From: Trypanosoma brucei gambiense DAL972 | Lineage: Eukaryota > Euglenozoa > Kinetoplastea > Trypanosomatida > Trypanosomatidae | DNA length: 64,000 nt | Direction: 5' to 3' | Assembly (NCBI RefSeq): GCF_000210295.1 | Contig: NC_026741.1 | Location: forward strand, 186,001-250,000 | Shown here: positions 38,999-48,989 of the stretch, piece by piece | Position numbering within the stretch: position 1 is the stretch's first letter | Layout: each line of letters starts with the position of its first letter | The notes under the pieces: model-generated | Database searches by the model: none | Told to the model about the DNA's origin: nothing | The model's input: the letters and a program-made list of their open reading frames with translations, nothing else | Program-made: the position numbers and the translations under genes

Positions 38999-39874
38999 GG
39001 GCGTGCCGATCTGTTACTCTGCAAATAATGCACGGACGCGATGATTGCCCTTTATTTTTTGATTGTGGTTGTTATATTGTTGTTGTTGTTATTGTTGTTT
39101 TAAGTTTGCGAGGCATCGGCGGCCACATTTGTTTGTTTGCGAACAAAAGGCACAGCGGTTCGCAACGAAGTGAGAAACACCAAGAAAAACAAAGGGAAAG
39201 GGACGGGGAGATAAAGGAGTTCCATGAGTTGCCTTCAAGTATATACCAGCAGGAATGACATAGAGAGAGAGCGGTGACGTCATTTGGGCATTATAACTAT
39301 GAGTCGAAGGCGTGCAAACGGAAGGGCACACACACACACACATGAGTGTGGCAGTGGCTATAGTATGAAAGACGGAGAGAAAAAAAAAAGGAAATACCGC
39401 CGTCAAACAAACACACACCACCGGCATCCCAGACTCCAAAAGCAGGGATGAAATCACGGGGAGGCCGAAGCAAAACAAACAAAAGAGGGATAAATTATGG
39501 ACACGAAGAGGGAGGGACGGAAAGCATCATGTTCACATAAAATCACGACTCAAAACGCGCAAACAGACACATTTATAGATGATAAAGGGGACATATTGGC
39601 GGCACCACAAGGATGGAATTCCTGCCCCTGCGCAATAAAGTTTTGTGCAACCGAGAAGTTATGCGACACCATTCCCCTCTCATCACGCCTGCGCACACCG
39701 AAACATCAACCTTTCTCACTGCTTTCATTCTCTACGTCCTGTGTCACTGCCCATCCCTTCTTTCAACGATTTCCTTTTTTTGTTTCTTTCTCTACCTTTC
39801 CCACTTGTTTGTCCCTACCTCCTTTACACGAGGTTATGTACCCAATACCTTCACTGATCAGCCTCTCCGGGGAG
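38999..39874. other. Spacer between SNARE and S9 genes
   Basis: A GTT repeat (39070-39100, plus strand) precedes the S9 start, with a candidate acceptor AG at 39020-39019. Short CA and A runs lie near 39329-39342 and 39378-39390. Pyrimidine-rich plus strand at 39720-39830. No gene seen. Confidence 0.6.
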
Positions 39875-40246
39875 CTAAACTTTCCCCAGAAACTTCCTGT
39901 AGAAGAGGTATACGTCCAATACGAAGAGCAAAGTTAAGACAAGACCCTTGATAACCCACTCCTTGTACACACGCAGGCGAATATCTCGAATAATCCTACG
40001 CGCTTCGCGCAGTTCTCCTCGTGTTTCCCCCACGTGTTCCACAGAGTTTGTAATTGTTTCCTTTTGCCTACTTAGCTCTTGCATGGTGGCATATCCGGCC
40101 TCGTTCGTGGAGGTGTTTGTCCGCAACGCACGCAACAAATTCTCATTCGCCTCTCGCATCATTTGTTCGGTACTTTTAGTTTTAGCAACGCCACCTGTTG
40201 CCCCATCCCGTTTCGAGCCGTAAACTCCAACGCCGTCCCCGCTCAT
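39875..40246 (-). CDS. Vti1-like Qb-SNARE, short, tail-anchored
   Basis: 123 aa from an ATG at 40246; codons upstream of this lie beyond the predicted splice acceptor (AG at 40252-40251) and lack an ATG. Residues about 45-97 form a SNARE-type heptad helix most like Vti1 proteins (ELSRQKETI, then GELREARRIIRDI), and 98-116 are a hydrophobic anchor (WVIKGLVLTLLFVLDVYLF) followed by YRKF as in Vti1b. Vti1 SNAREs act in Golgi-endosome and vacuolar fusion. Two oddities: there is no room for the usual N-terminal three-helix domain, and the residue aligned with the zero layer is Arg76 rather than the Gln/Asp usual in this class. A Qb SNARE is favoured over an R-SNARE on overall pattern, but that is by eye. 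Confidence 0.75.
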   Translation of the reverse strand: MSGDGVGVYGSKRDGATGGVAKTKSTEQMMREANENLLRALRTNTSTNEAGYATMQELSRQKETITNSVEHVGETRGELREARRIIRDIRLRVYKEWVIKGLVLTLLFVLDVYLFYRKFLGKV

Positions 40247-42541
40247 TCGACTACACAACACGTAAACAAACAAACAAACAATTTCCAATGCTGGTGCTGG
40301 TGTTACCGTTTCCTTACCTTCCCCTTTCTGGCAACGAGCTAGTGAAATATAAGAAGAAAATGAAAATGAAAATGAAAAAATAAATACAAAGGGACGCCAA
40401 CATATTCACCAAAGTGGTAAATGCATTTCAGAAACAAAATAAAGAAAAGAGAAGGTGATCAGGAAATGAGGTGCCGCACGGATGGGTTTCCACACTCGTT
40501 TACTTGAACTGACCGTGTCATTTGCTTTTTTCTTTCTTTCCTTTTCCCCTTTCTTGCCTCTGACACCCTTTTTTTAACGGCATTTGCGGGATCATACGCT
40601 CCCACACCGTTATTTACGGGTGCGGCGGCAAGTTTCCCCATGCACACATTCATTTAGTCCTTCCGGTCACACATCAAAATACAAAAAGCCATAGCAAAAC
40701 GCAAACATGCGCAGCACAGTCGCAATTGATACATATTAACGGAAGAAAAATAAAAATAAAAAAAAATCGAATTGGGAAGCAGAAACGAAGAAGTATCGAC
40801 CCTGCAGAATAGACAAAAATTACGAATATAGAAAAAACAAAAAAACGAAAACAAGTAAAAAATGAAAGGGAATAGTGAAAAACAAGGTTCAACACGAATT
40901 TGAAACATCAGAAACGACACGAAACATATGACTTCAAGACACTGACACTTCTATTCCAATTTTTCATGCAGCCCCTCTTCTCTCTTTCTTGCTCACCTTC
41001 ATACCCTCGCACATTTGCTTTTATTTATTTATTATTGTTATTTTTCTCGCTTCTAACCGCTTTATTTATTTCCACTTTCGTTTTCACCTTATTTCGTTTG
41101 GGTGCTTGTTTCTTTTCTCTCTTTTTTTTTTTCATAACTGTCTGTTTTTTTTTTCCTTTTCCGAAGTCCAACATCAAATATATTCCACACCATTACCCCC
41201 TTTTCCATCCCCCCGGTTGTCTGCACGTCAGTTGTTAATTCGCATTTTCTTCACTTGCATCAAATTGATTTAAAAGGCAAACGAAAAAAAAAAAATGACG
41301 GCACTCAGCTGCACGCACCTCAACAGCGAATGAAATAAGCGGCGATGAATATAATAATAGTAGTAATAAACAATATTATTATTACTGTTATATGACCTTT
41401 TATAAATCGTGAAACTACTTTTATGATTAAAACGACGACTGGAAAAGCAGTAAAATCAATAAAAAGCGGCATTGAAATATCATTGTAGTTGCCACCCAAA
41501 CACAACGTAACCACTCACGTAATATATTCGAAACCAGTGGAAGGAAGAAGAAGAAGAAGGGGGAAAAAACAAAGTAAACAAATATCTAATTGAAAAAAGT
41601 AGAAAAAGGTGATGCAAATGAAGGAACGATATTGAATATTTCTCATCGGTTATTCAAAATATCCCATTTGATCTCTCTTTTTTATATTTTTTATATACTG
41701 CCTTTCGTCCTTTCAACGTGAGTAATTTAAACAATAAACAAAAAAGTAGACGACTCTACCTAACCGTAACCACGCATAAAATCAAATATACATATATTGA
41801 AATCTTTGCATCTTATACATTTTTTTCATTAATTTTAACGCACCTTAAGTTTTAAATATAAACAAGACAGATATAACCATTTGCTTCGATCACTTCACAT
41901 ATGATCGAATGGAGCGAGAAGCTAAACATGATGATAAAAAAAAAACAACGGAAAAAACTAAGTTATAATCATAAAGTTGGAAAATAAAATAATATGGAAG
42001 TACAAAAAGATGAGAATAGACCGCTTTTTTTTTTTTCAATATACCGTACCTTATATAAATAAGTTGACATAAATATGTCCTCGATACTTTACTTTGGTAC
42101 AACACAATATTGCCCATTGCGTTCACCAACTGCCTCCAACGTTGCACCTCCTCGCTTCACTTTAGTTCCCCTTCACCCCGCCTTTTGCTTCCAACATTGT
42201 CAATGTCCTTCATATTTTATTTATTACTTGATCACTCGTTCATCCCTGCGCGGGTGCTGAAGGAGGGGAGTAGGAGACCACAAAAGGGCGAAAAAACAAA
42301 AAAATAAGGTAATAGTGTTGGAAAGTACTGATATGATTGTTTCTAACGCAGGCAATAGCAATCAGTATGCAACTCTGTTTATTAAATGTCGCTCACATCG
42401 CAGCTCTTCTTTTCGTTCAGATTTATAAACTTTTGACCGTTTGTCTGTTCCCTCTACGGCACTGACAAACAGTTCTGTCTTCGCATCCAATTACTCACAC
42501 CGTAGAGTTGCTGTTTATTTCGTCGTAAGTGATCCCACTGT
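40247..42541. other. Long A/T-rich spacer, probable 3' UTR of the PPP phosphatase gene
   Basis: At 2.3 kb this is the longest gene-free stretch. 40650-42100 is conspicuously A/T rich with many A and T runs, ATT/AAT triplet clusters (41350-41390) and pyrimidine-rich blocks on the plus strand (40960-41270). No ORF with support. The SNARE acceptor lies at its left end. Confidence 0.6.
40251..40252 (-). other. Predicted trans-splice acceptor of SNARE gene
   Basis: Minus strand: repeated GTTT units, then ACGTGTTGTGTAG, only 4 nt before the ATG at 40246. The very short leader is unusual but possible because the spliced leader supplies the 5' end. Motif-based inference. Confidence 0.6.
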
Positions 42542-45500
42542 TTAACCAGAATGGTCACCGTCACCTCCAAGCAGCGTACTAGATAAGGAGAAATTGTCCC
42601 GGCATGTCGATCTCCCCGTTGCATTGGCTGCAAGCGACTCTGAAGTTGGTACCATCTCGCCGTAAGGAGCTTGTGGAGGAATGGGAGAAGGAGACCCCTC
42701 CCGTACCGACCCGGAGGTGTGGTCACTGCTTAAGGGAGACGAGAATCCGGTTCGCTGTCGCGCCCGATCGCGGTTTAGATGCCCGCGACATGACCGTAGG
42801 GCTCGTCTGTGCAGCGGTGACTGCTGTTCAGAACCGATTCGCGGTAACGGTGACTGCTGTCCAGAACGATACCTTAGGAGCGGGGACTGCTGTTCTGAAT
42901 TGAATCGTGATGGCGCGGCGTGCGGGCTTCGCGCGACGCAGTTTATTGGTAATCGCTCCTGTTTTGCACACCGAGGGAGCATGGTTCGGGGTAATCGGCG
43001 TCGCCTCCTGCCCTCCCGCCGCGCAAAAGCAACCCCCCGCCCATCTGCCTGCACAGGTGGCACTGCGGACGGTCGCTCAGCTCGTGTCTCGACATCAGCA
43101 GATCCCACAGCGGTGGCAACGGCTGCCGTGTCCTCCGACGGCCCGCACTGATCTAAACACCACAACAGACACGGTTTTAGCGCGCCCACTTTAGAAGTAT
43201 CTCCACTGTTGCAACTGCCAGACTCTCCGAAGTTGGTGGTCCATTCTTTACAGCCACTTTCAGCGACGTGATCGTCATAATGGCATGAGTGCTCGCCGTG
43301 CGAAATAGATACGGTAGAGAAGAATGTAACAAACTGGTCTCTCGTGAGGTAATCTGCTTGAGCATTTTTTACGCCGATGTTGTTCACAACACTTTTGAGT
43401 AACGCCACTTGGCACCTCAGGGACGACGCCCTCGACAATGCCCTGCTCAACACCCCCAGGGACTCTGACAAACTACAACACTCCGCCGATCCAAGAAGGT
43501 GTTGCCCCACGTCGCGTATTAAACAAAATATAATTTGCTGCTCTTGACGTGTTGGCGGATCCAGCATGCATCGACCAATGTGATTGAAAGTAACGGCAAA
43601 TTGATCAAATGTCAGTTTCCCATCGTGCGTGTTGTTGAGTGCCTTAAAGTGTTGCAGGGCTGATCGGATGGTATCACAGGCAAACCTCTCGTGCAAATGC
43701 AGCAAGACAGGATACACTCTCATGCAATCCAAGTCGCTCATAGTGGCACTTACGGATTGTCGGCTCCACAACACGGATGACGAGTGCGTTGAAGATTCCT
43801 CATCTGAGTCCACAGCCATTTCGACATGCGCCGGCGTATAAGAAACTAGCGCTGTACTGCTAGCTGAGTTTGCTGGAGTCCAATCGTCGCAGTACTCTCC
43901 TGCTTTGGATACCGGGGAAGGCATGGGAATGGCAGCGTCTGCGGACACACCGCTAGGCTCGTCACACAACACTGTTGTTCCGGCTGCTGGCTTCTCATCA
44001 GAGCCTCTCTGGGGGAAAAAATCGATGTCAAACGACCCGGTGAGGTCCAAAACCACAGATTCATCAGAATCCTCGACACCGACACTATCAACAACGTCAA
44101 CGATGTCACCCACTGCCGCATGTCCACACGCATCCTTGTCAAAGATTTGAAATAGAGTGAATATAGTGTTGTCCTCCATCATCCCACCGGCACGTGAAAT
44201 GGAGCGGAGCGCTGAAACCAGAGAGTTGAAACTCAACCTTATTTTCCGCCAAGAGTCATCCCTCTGGTTGCCTCCTCCGCAACATCCGCCCGACGGTAGG
44301 ACGGAAGATCCCCCCATTGTATTCGGGATTCCCCTACATCCGTCACCTGTTCTTTCAGCCAAATTCAACATTAAACCACTGGGGGAGAGAGTTACTCCGC
44401 TCCCGATGAATTTGCCATTATCATCTGTGATCGGCTGCTCTTCGGCAAAATGGTCCGTTGTAATGCACGACAAGAGGTCACCCGGCATGTCAACATCACG
44501 AAAAACATGACGCAGCAACGCCGTTTGGAAACGAGCTGAGAACAGTGCCGTGAAGCATGGGTTGAACCTGCGAAGAAAGGTCACATACCGTATATATGGC
44601 GATCCCTCTTCATAAGACGACCCAACAAGGTACGGAGCTAGAAAGTACCACGGTATGTCCATGTTTAGGACCTTCCGCATGATATCACACCATTCGACCT
44701 TGTGGATGGTGCCATTCTTCCCACTATCCGCTCTCACAAATGAGGAAAGTAAGGCGTACCGGTTGCTATAGATAATTCCGACGAGGACATCAAGCATGCG
44801 TACCCTTGCCAGCATCCGCTCCCTTGTATCGTCCACGCACCGCACCAACTCAATTGGTGAATGGACTGGGCCAGCCTTTCTGGAACTATCAACAGTCTTG
44901 GCGCGTGGACTCTCATGATGTGAGGGAGATTCCCCATCCTTAACACTCGAAACTCCCCCCATGGCTTTGGTGTCGCCGGAACCGTTGCCGTCTTGCCCAA
45001 CCGGCGACTCTTCAGCATCCACACCGCGTGAAAAGTCGGTGAGTCCCTCCAGCAGATCACTCATAACAACGTCCCTCACCACCGTTTCGGCATCTCGCAA
45101 AAACCATGTGTGAAAGGTCGGCTGCACAGAACCCTTTTCCAACACTGCGATGGCTCCACGATTGTTGGAAACACCAGTGTAGTTTGATGCGCTAAAAACC
45201 GTACAGTTACTACGCCCATGAACAAACTGAAACCCTGCCTGCACCATCTGATGGGAACGGACAACGAGTTTCAGTTTATTTAACCGCAGAAAATTCTCAG
45301 TGATGGGTTCAAGATACTCCACACCAACGCCCCGCACGCTGCTCCGCCAATTCGCACCTTGATGCCTCACCCCTATCCTACGGGAGAGATAAGTATCCAC
45401 AGGATCATTCCACAGGAGCTCTGAGACCAACCGCTCGCCGTCTGTTCGCGGCTCCAGAGCCGAAAACTTCGTCACGCGACCCACAGCCTCAATTTCAGCC

Positions 45501-46834
45501 ACCGTAGCGCCGTTCCGTGGAACCCCACCATGCACCACAATCACATCCTCATCCACAAGAGTAGCCCACGCCATGACGTCGTAACTCGCCGAGAACAAGT
45601 CAAGGAGTTGTTTACCCTCCCAGTAGGTGTACTTGCTAAACACTTCCGCTTGAAAACCATACTCAGCATTCACACGAGAGTCTTCGTGGTTGCCACGATT
45701 GATGAACACATAATCGGGAAAGAGACACTGTAAAAGTAAAACGTGCAGAAGCACACCCACACCGTTGGAACCGCGGTCAACATAATCACCGTTGAAGACA
45801 TAATACCTCCTAGGTGAAGGAAGACCGCAGAGACGGTTTAGCACTAACGCAAGGTCCTTCAACTGTCCATGCAAATCTCCCACAACAACGGCGTCACCAC
45901 CATCAGGAATATTCACGCGCAGCACAGCCGAGCGCTTGGACATAATGGCAATGGCATTGGTCAATATTCGCACGGCTATCTTAAAGCACACAAGTCCTCC
46001 TGAAAGGATCGACTCGCTGATGTCAACGTATTCTTCCATAGTTATGGAGTAATCCGCCGGTTCGGCCGTGTTGGGAGAGGATGGCCGTTGCCTGGGGGAA
46101 TGAGACCGTGACCTTGTGGAGATGCAGCCACCGAGTTCGGGTGGTCCTCGGGAAACGCGGCGGAACTCAATGCCATTCCACACCTGCTTAAACGCTGTGT
46201 CCAGCATTCGCTCGTAGATGGAAGCACTGCGCCACATCCTTTGAAGGCGCGTCAGGGGGTTCTTATTTCGCTCAGGAAAATCCAACTTGATCCGCGAGAA
46301 TTTTGAAAACGGTGCCAGAGGGGGCTCATCCCACAGTTTCTCATGATGTGAGGTTGCCGCACCCTCAGTTGAAGCATGTTTGTTGCCTTTACCAATGTTA
46401 GGGCTCGAACGAGCCCTGCTACTAATTTCATTGTTCATTCTGACCTTACTTGGGCAACACTCAATCAGGCGGGCGGGCACTCTCTCGCCGCAATACACGC
46501 ACTGGTGCAACAGGCACTTCTGCTTATGTTGCCGATAGTCTGACTCCTTTATGCGCAAACGACAGTTTGGGCACTGTACCAACTGAACATCAGTGGCGCA
46601 TTTGAGTAAATGTGCCCCACGTTGGGACTGTGGGACAAAAGCCCGACACCAGTCGTTCTTGCAAGTTACAAAATCATCCTCTCCACCCCTGTACGCCTGG
46701 ATTAAACCCAAAAGGTAAGAAAAGGGATCTGTCGGCCGGACTCGCGCAACTTCTTCAGTCCACTCCTCCATGAGCCAATTGAAACGAAAGCGGGCGAGAT
46801 ATTCTTCACCAGAGCCACTGAATTCATGGCTCAT
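42542..46834 (-). CDS. PPP-family Ser/Thr phosphatase with N-terminal Cys/His fingers and EF-hand-like segments
   Basis: 1430 aa from the first ATG in frame (46834; upstream codons include only GTG before a stop). The N-terminus (about 12-45) has WTEEVARVRPTDPFSYLLGL, resembling RIIa/Dpy-30 docking domains. Cys/His-rich fingers follow at about 58-127 (CKNDWC, CPNCRLR, HKQKC, CVYCGERV), similar to TRAF-type fingers. The catalytic domain carries GDLHG (319-323), GDYVDRG (349-355), GNHED (381-385), HGGVP, RSHQMV and SASNYTG, all metal and phosphate ligands intact. EF-hand-like loops come later (SGKNGTIHKVEW, FDKDACGHAAV, NNTHDGKLTFDQF). A PPP domain followed by EF-hands is the RdgC/PPEF plan; the finger module and docking-like motif are extra. 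The C-terminus has three 11-residue SEQQSPL repeats. Likely Ca2+-regulated phosphatase, perhaps flagellar by inference. Confidence 0.88.
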   Translation of the reverse strand: MSHEFSGSGEEYLARFRFNWLMEEWTEEVARVRPTDPFSYLLGLIQAYRGGEDDFVTCKNDWCRAFVPQSQRGAHLLKCATDVQLVQCPNCRLRIKESDYRQHKQKCLLHQCVYCGERVPARLIECCPSKVRMNNEISSRARSSPNIGKGNKHASTEGAATSHHEKLWDEPPLAPFSKFSRIKLDFPERNKNPLTRLQRMWRSASIYERMLDTAFKQVWNGIEFRRVSRGPPELGGCISTRSRSHSPRQRPSSPNTAEPADYSITMEEYVDISESILSGGLVCFKIAVRILTNAIAIMSKRSAVLRVNIPDGGDAVVVGDLHGQLKDLALVLNRLCGLPSPRRYYVFNGDYVDRGSNGVGVLLHVLLLQCLFPDYVFINRGNHEDSRVNAEYGFQAEVFSKYTYWEGKQLLDLFSASYDVMAWATLVDEDVIVVHGGVPRNGATVAEIEAVGRVTKFSALEPRTDGERLVSELLWNDPVDTYLSRRIGVRHQGANWRSSVRGVGVEYLEPITENFLRLNKLKLVVRSHQMVQAGFQFVHGRSNCTVFSASNYTGVSNNRGAIAVLEKGSVQPTFHTWFLRDAETVVRDVVMSDLLEGLTDFSRGVDAEESPVGQDGNGSGDTKAMGGVSSVKDGESPSHHESPRAKTVDSSRKAGPVHSPIELVRCVDDTRERMLARVRMLDVLVGIIYSNRYALLSSFVRADSGKNGTIHKVEWCDIMRKVLNMDIPWYFLAPYLVGSSYEEGSPYIRYVTFLRRFNPCFTALFSARFQTALLRHVFRDVDMPGDLLSCITTDHFAEEQPITDDNGKFIGSGVTLSPSGLMLNLAERTGDGCRGIPNTMGGSSVLPSGGCCGGGNQRDDSWRKIRLSFNSLVSALRSISRAGGMMEDNTIFTLFQIFDKDACGHAAVGDIVDVVDSVGVEDSDESVVLDLTGSFDIDFFPQRGSDEKPAAGTTVLCDEPSGVSADAAIPMPSPVSKAGEYCDDWTPANSASSTALVSYTPAHVEMAVDSDEESSTHSSSVLWSRQSVSATMSDLDCMRVYPVLLHLHERFACDTIRSALQHFKALNNTHDGKLTFDQFAVTFNHIGRCMLDPPTRQEQQIIFCLIRDVGQHLLGSAECCSLSESLGVLSRALSRASSLRCQVALLKSVVNNIGVKNAQADYLTRDQFVTFFSTVSISHGEHSCHYDDHVAESGCKEWTTNFGESGSCNSGDTSKVGALKPCLLWCLDQCGPSEDTAAVATAVGSADVETRAERPSAVPPVQADGRGVAFARREGRRRRRLPRTMLPRCAKQERLPINCVARSPHAAPSRFNSEQQSPLLRYRSGQQSPLPRIGSEQQSPLHRRALRSCRGHLNRDRARQRTGFSSPLSSDHTSGSVREGSPSPIPPQAPYGEMVPTSESLAANATGRSTCRDNFSLSSTLLGGDGDHSG
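42800..42903 (-). repeat. 33-bp tandem repeat, three copies, inside phosphatase gene
   Basis: Three imperfect 33-bp units encode an 11-residue repeat with the core (S)(E/G)QQSPL near the C-terminus of the phosphatase. Confidence 0.75.
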
Positions 46835-47866
46835 CGCCCTCACCTCAGCAATGTTTCGCTTCACCGCTGCTGTTAAATCGCTTCCTCTTTCCCCTTCAAA
46901 GTATTGCAACAACACCTCTGATCCAAATTATGAGGGACTGAGGTTCCCAGCACGGTCAATTTACTTAAATCTTCCTTAATGCAAGTGTAAAAGGCGCCAA
47001 TTTCACCTCTCTTAGGTCACTCGCGAAAAAATGGAGGAGAAACGTGCACACCACCCTCCAGCTCCTTTTTGTTTCTACTCAACTAGCAGTTCCTTCACCG
47101 CCCTTAGCAACTTCCAATTGTCTCCAAAAGGCAGCACTAAAAGATGCCCTCCAGTGGTATCAATATTCTGTGTGTCGACGTCTCGTAACGTGAAGAGATA
47201 TGTTTCCGTTTAGTCACCTTCACTTCAGTGCTTCACAAATGCCCTTTCTCCCCCCGCCCCACGGATCATACAAGACAAGAAAAGATAAAAAGAAGGCGCC
47301 ACACTCACCAAGGGCGATGTCGAAGGTATCCCTTCAGATGTCCCTTATTTATTTGTTAAAATTGCGCCCAGAAAGACGCGACGACAATGATGACAGCGGA
47401 ATACTCAACCAAACGGAAAGATATGAGCCGTTTAACCTACAAGGACAGTCGAAAGAAATCACCACACCGCTACGAGTACTTTCAGAAAATTGTTGAGGCA
47501 AACAGGTGGGGGAAAATGAACAAGGAAACAAGTATGAAAAGATTAAAAGTACACGTAACGACACACAAGGAATGCAACAGCCACGCGGCGGTTATAAAAG
47601 GGAGCGAAACAACAAGAAATTCAGAGAGGCAAATAGTAGCACGGAAGCGATTCAACGAAAACGTGAAAAACAGAAAGGTAACAAGTGATGGGTGATAAAC
47701 AAAAACGGAAGGTGATCCACAGCACACATGGATAAAATAGTGAGAAGCGAGACAAACCAAGCACCGAAAAGGAATGCAACCGTTACTCGCGCATTTAAGT
47801 GACCTCACGAACTGTCAATACATTATGTACAGTTCTTCAAGGGGATACGAAGCGTCATCACCAATA

Positions 47867-47900
<34 letters not shown>

Positions 47901-47933
47901 TTTGTTTGAAACAAGAAATGCGAATATGTAGCT
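46835..47933. other. Spacer with (TA)n-(TG)n tract
   Basis: A compound TA/TG repeat lies at 47867-47900, about 30-65 bases 5' (plus coordinates) of the stop codon of the 351-aa gene. The rest is A-rich on the plus strand. No gene seen; overlapping short ORFs on both strands are unsupported. Confidence 0.6.
47867..47900. repeat. (TA)n-(TG)n microsatellite
   Basis: About nine TA units followed by eight TG units. Confidence 0.92.
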
Positions 47934-48989
47934 TTAGTGCCCACCACAGTGTCCGCAACACGGGCAGAAGTTAAGCACCTGATTCTCCCTCGATGTTGCC
48001 TCATCCCACTTAACACCCTCACCACTAATGAATCCCTTTAGTGGCACTAGCTCCAATACCAGCCCAATCCCCAGAGATGACGAAATGATCTGCACATCCT
48101 CCATCGGTTTCCCCTTCTGGTGATGATCTCCTACAAAAACAACTGGTGGCGCCGTCAACTGGGGGCCGGAGCCGCTTCCCACAGACGAGGTATCGCTGAG
48201 GCGCCTTAGCGTAGACACAAGCTCGGCAGCAGTTGAACCGACAAAGTGTACATCAACAGCGCACGAGAAGCCACTCTTCACAAAGTCACGTGCACAGAGA
48301 GTGAGATGTTCAGCTAAAAAGTCCAAACCCTCCTGCACGATGGGGTTCTTTTCCTCGCAGCCAACGATACAATCATACGGCAACCGCACTACCACATGTT
48401 TTATTCGGTCAAACACCCCACGAAGCGAGGCATAGGCGGCCAGCCACGCCACCTCAACAGCAATCTTGGTGGCTGCTTCCTCCAGCAGAATGTACGAGAC
48501 GTCTAACACAACCACCTCCCCAAAATTCACGTCCTTCGAGAGTCGGAACTGAATTAGTTCGGGTGGGAAGTAATGTGTAACAACAACTGGTGTCTGAGAT
48601 GAGGTACGCGATGTTAGTTGAGTATATCCTGTCGAGCCCAGGTTTTGATCCGACTGCCTATCAGCGCTGAAACTGGAAGAAAAGAAGGTGGTGGTTACGT
48701 CTGCCTTCGGAGGAAAGATACACAAATCGTCATATACTATGTCGTACATGTTCCAGATCTCCCTCCACACGGCACTGCACAACTGCGCGTTCACCTCCGC
48801 ATTATTGTCAACATCAGGAACCTGAACACCCACATGGAAGTGAGAGAAAATCATAGGTTGGGTTTTACCGCTCAGTGTGAAGTCCACCGCGGGTGGACGT
48901 GTGTTTGTAAGGCGAAAGCCCCGCAGATGAACCAGTAGCGCCTGCGAATTCTCTGGCGAGGCGCCATTGCCGCGAACGCGAAGAAACAT
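47934..48989 (-). CDS. Hypothetical protein, 351 aa, with Cys/His-rich C-terminus
   Basis: Not recognised. ATG at 48989 begins MFLRVRGNG. The sequence looks globular: alternating hydrophobic strand-like and helix-like segments (FGEVVVLDVSYILLEE, VEVAWLAAYASLRGVF, IKHVVVRLP, CAVDVHFVGS, PPVVFVGDHH) suggest an alpha/beta fold over about 160-320. It is not low complexity. The last 10 residues are CPCCGHCGGH, a dense Cys/His cluster that could bind zinc or another metal. There are no membrane segments or signal peptide. Neighbours (PPP phosphatase 3', coiled-coil protein 5') do not point to a function. Confidence 0.8.
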   Translation of the reverse strand: MFLRVRGNGASPENSQALLVHLRGFRLTNTRPPAVDFTLSGKTQPMIFSHFHVGVQVPDVDNNAEVNAQLCSAVWREIWNMYDIVYDDLCIFPPKADVTTTFFSSSFSADRQSDQNLGSTGYTQLTSRTSSQTPVVVTHYFPPELIQFRLSKDVNFGEVVVLDVSYILLEEAATKIAVEVAWLAAYASLRGVFDRIKHVVVRLPYDCIVGCEEKNPIVQEGLDFLAEHLTLCARDFVKSGFSCAVDVHFVGSTAAELVSTLRRLSDTSSVGSGSGPQLTAPPVVFVGDHHQKGKPMEDVQIISSSLGIGLVLELVPLKGFISGEGVKWDEATSRENQVLNFCPCCGHCGGH

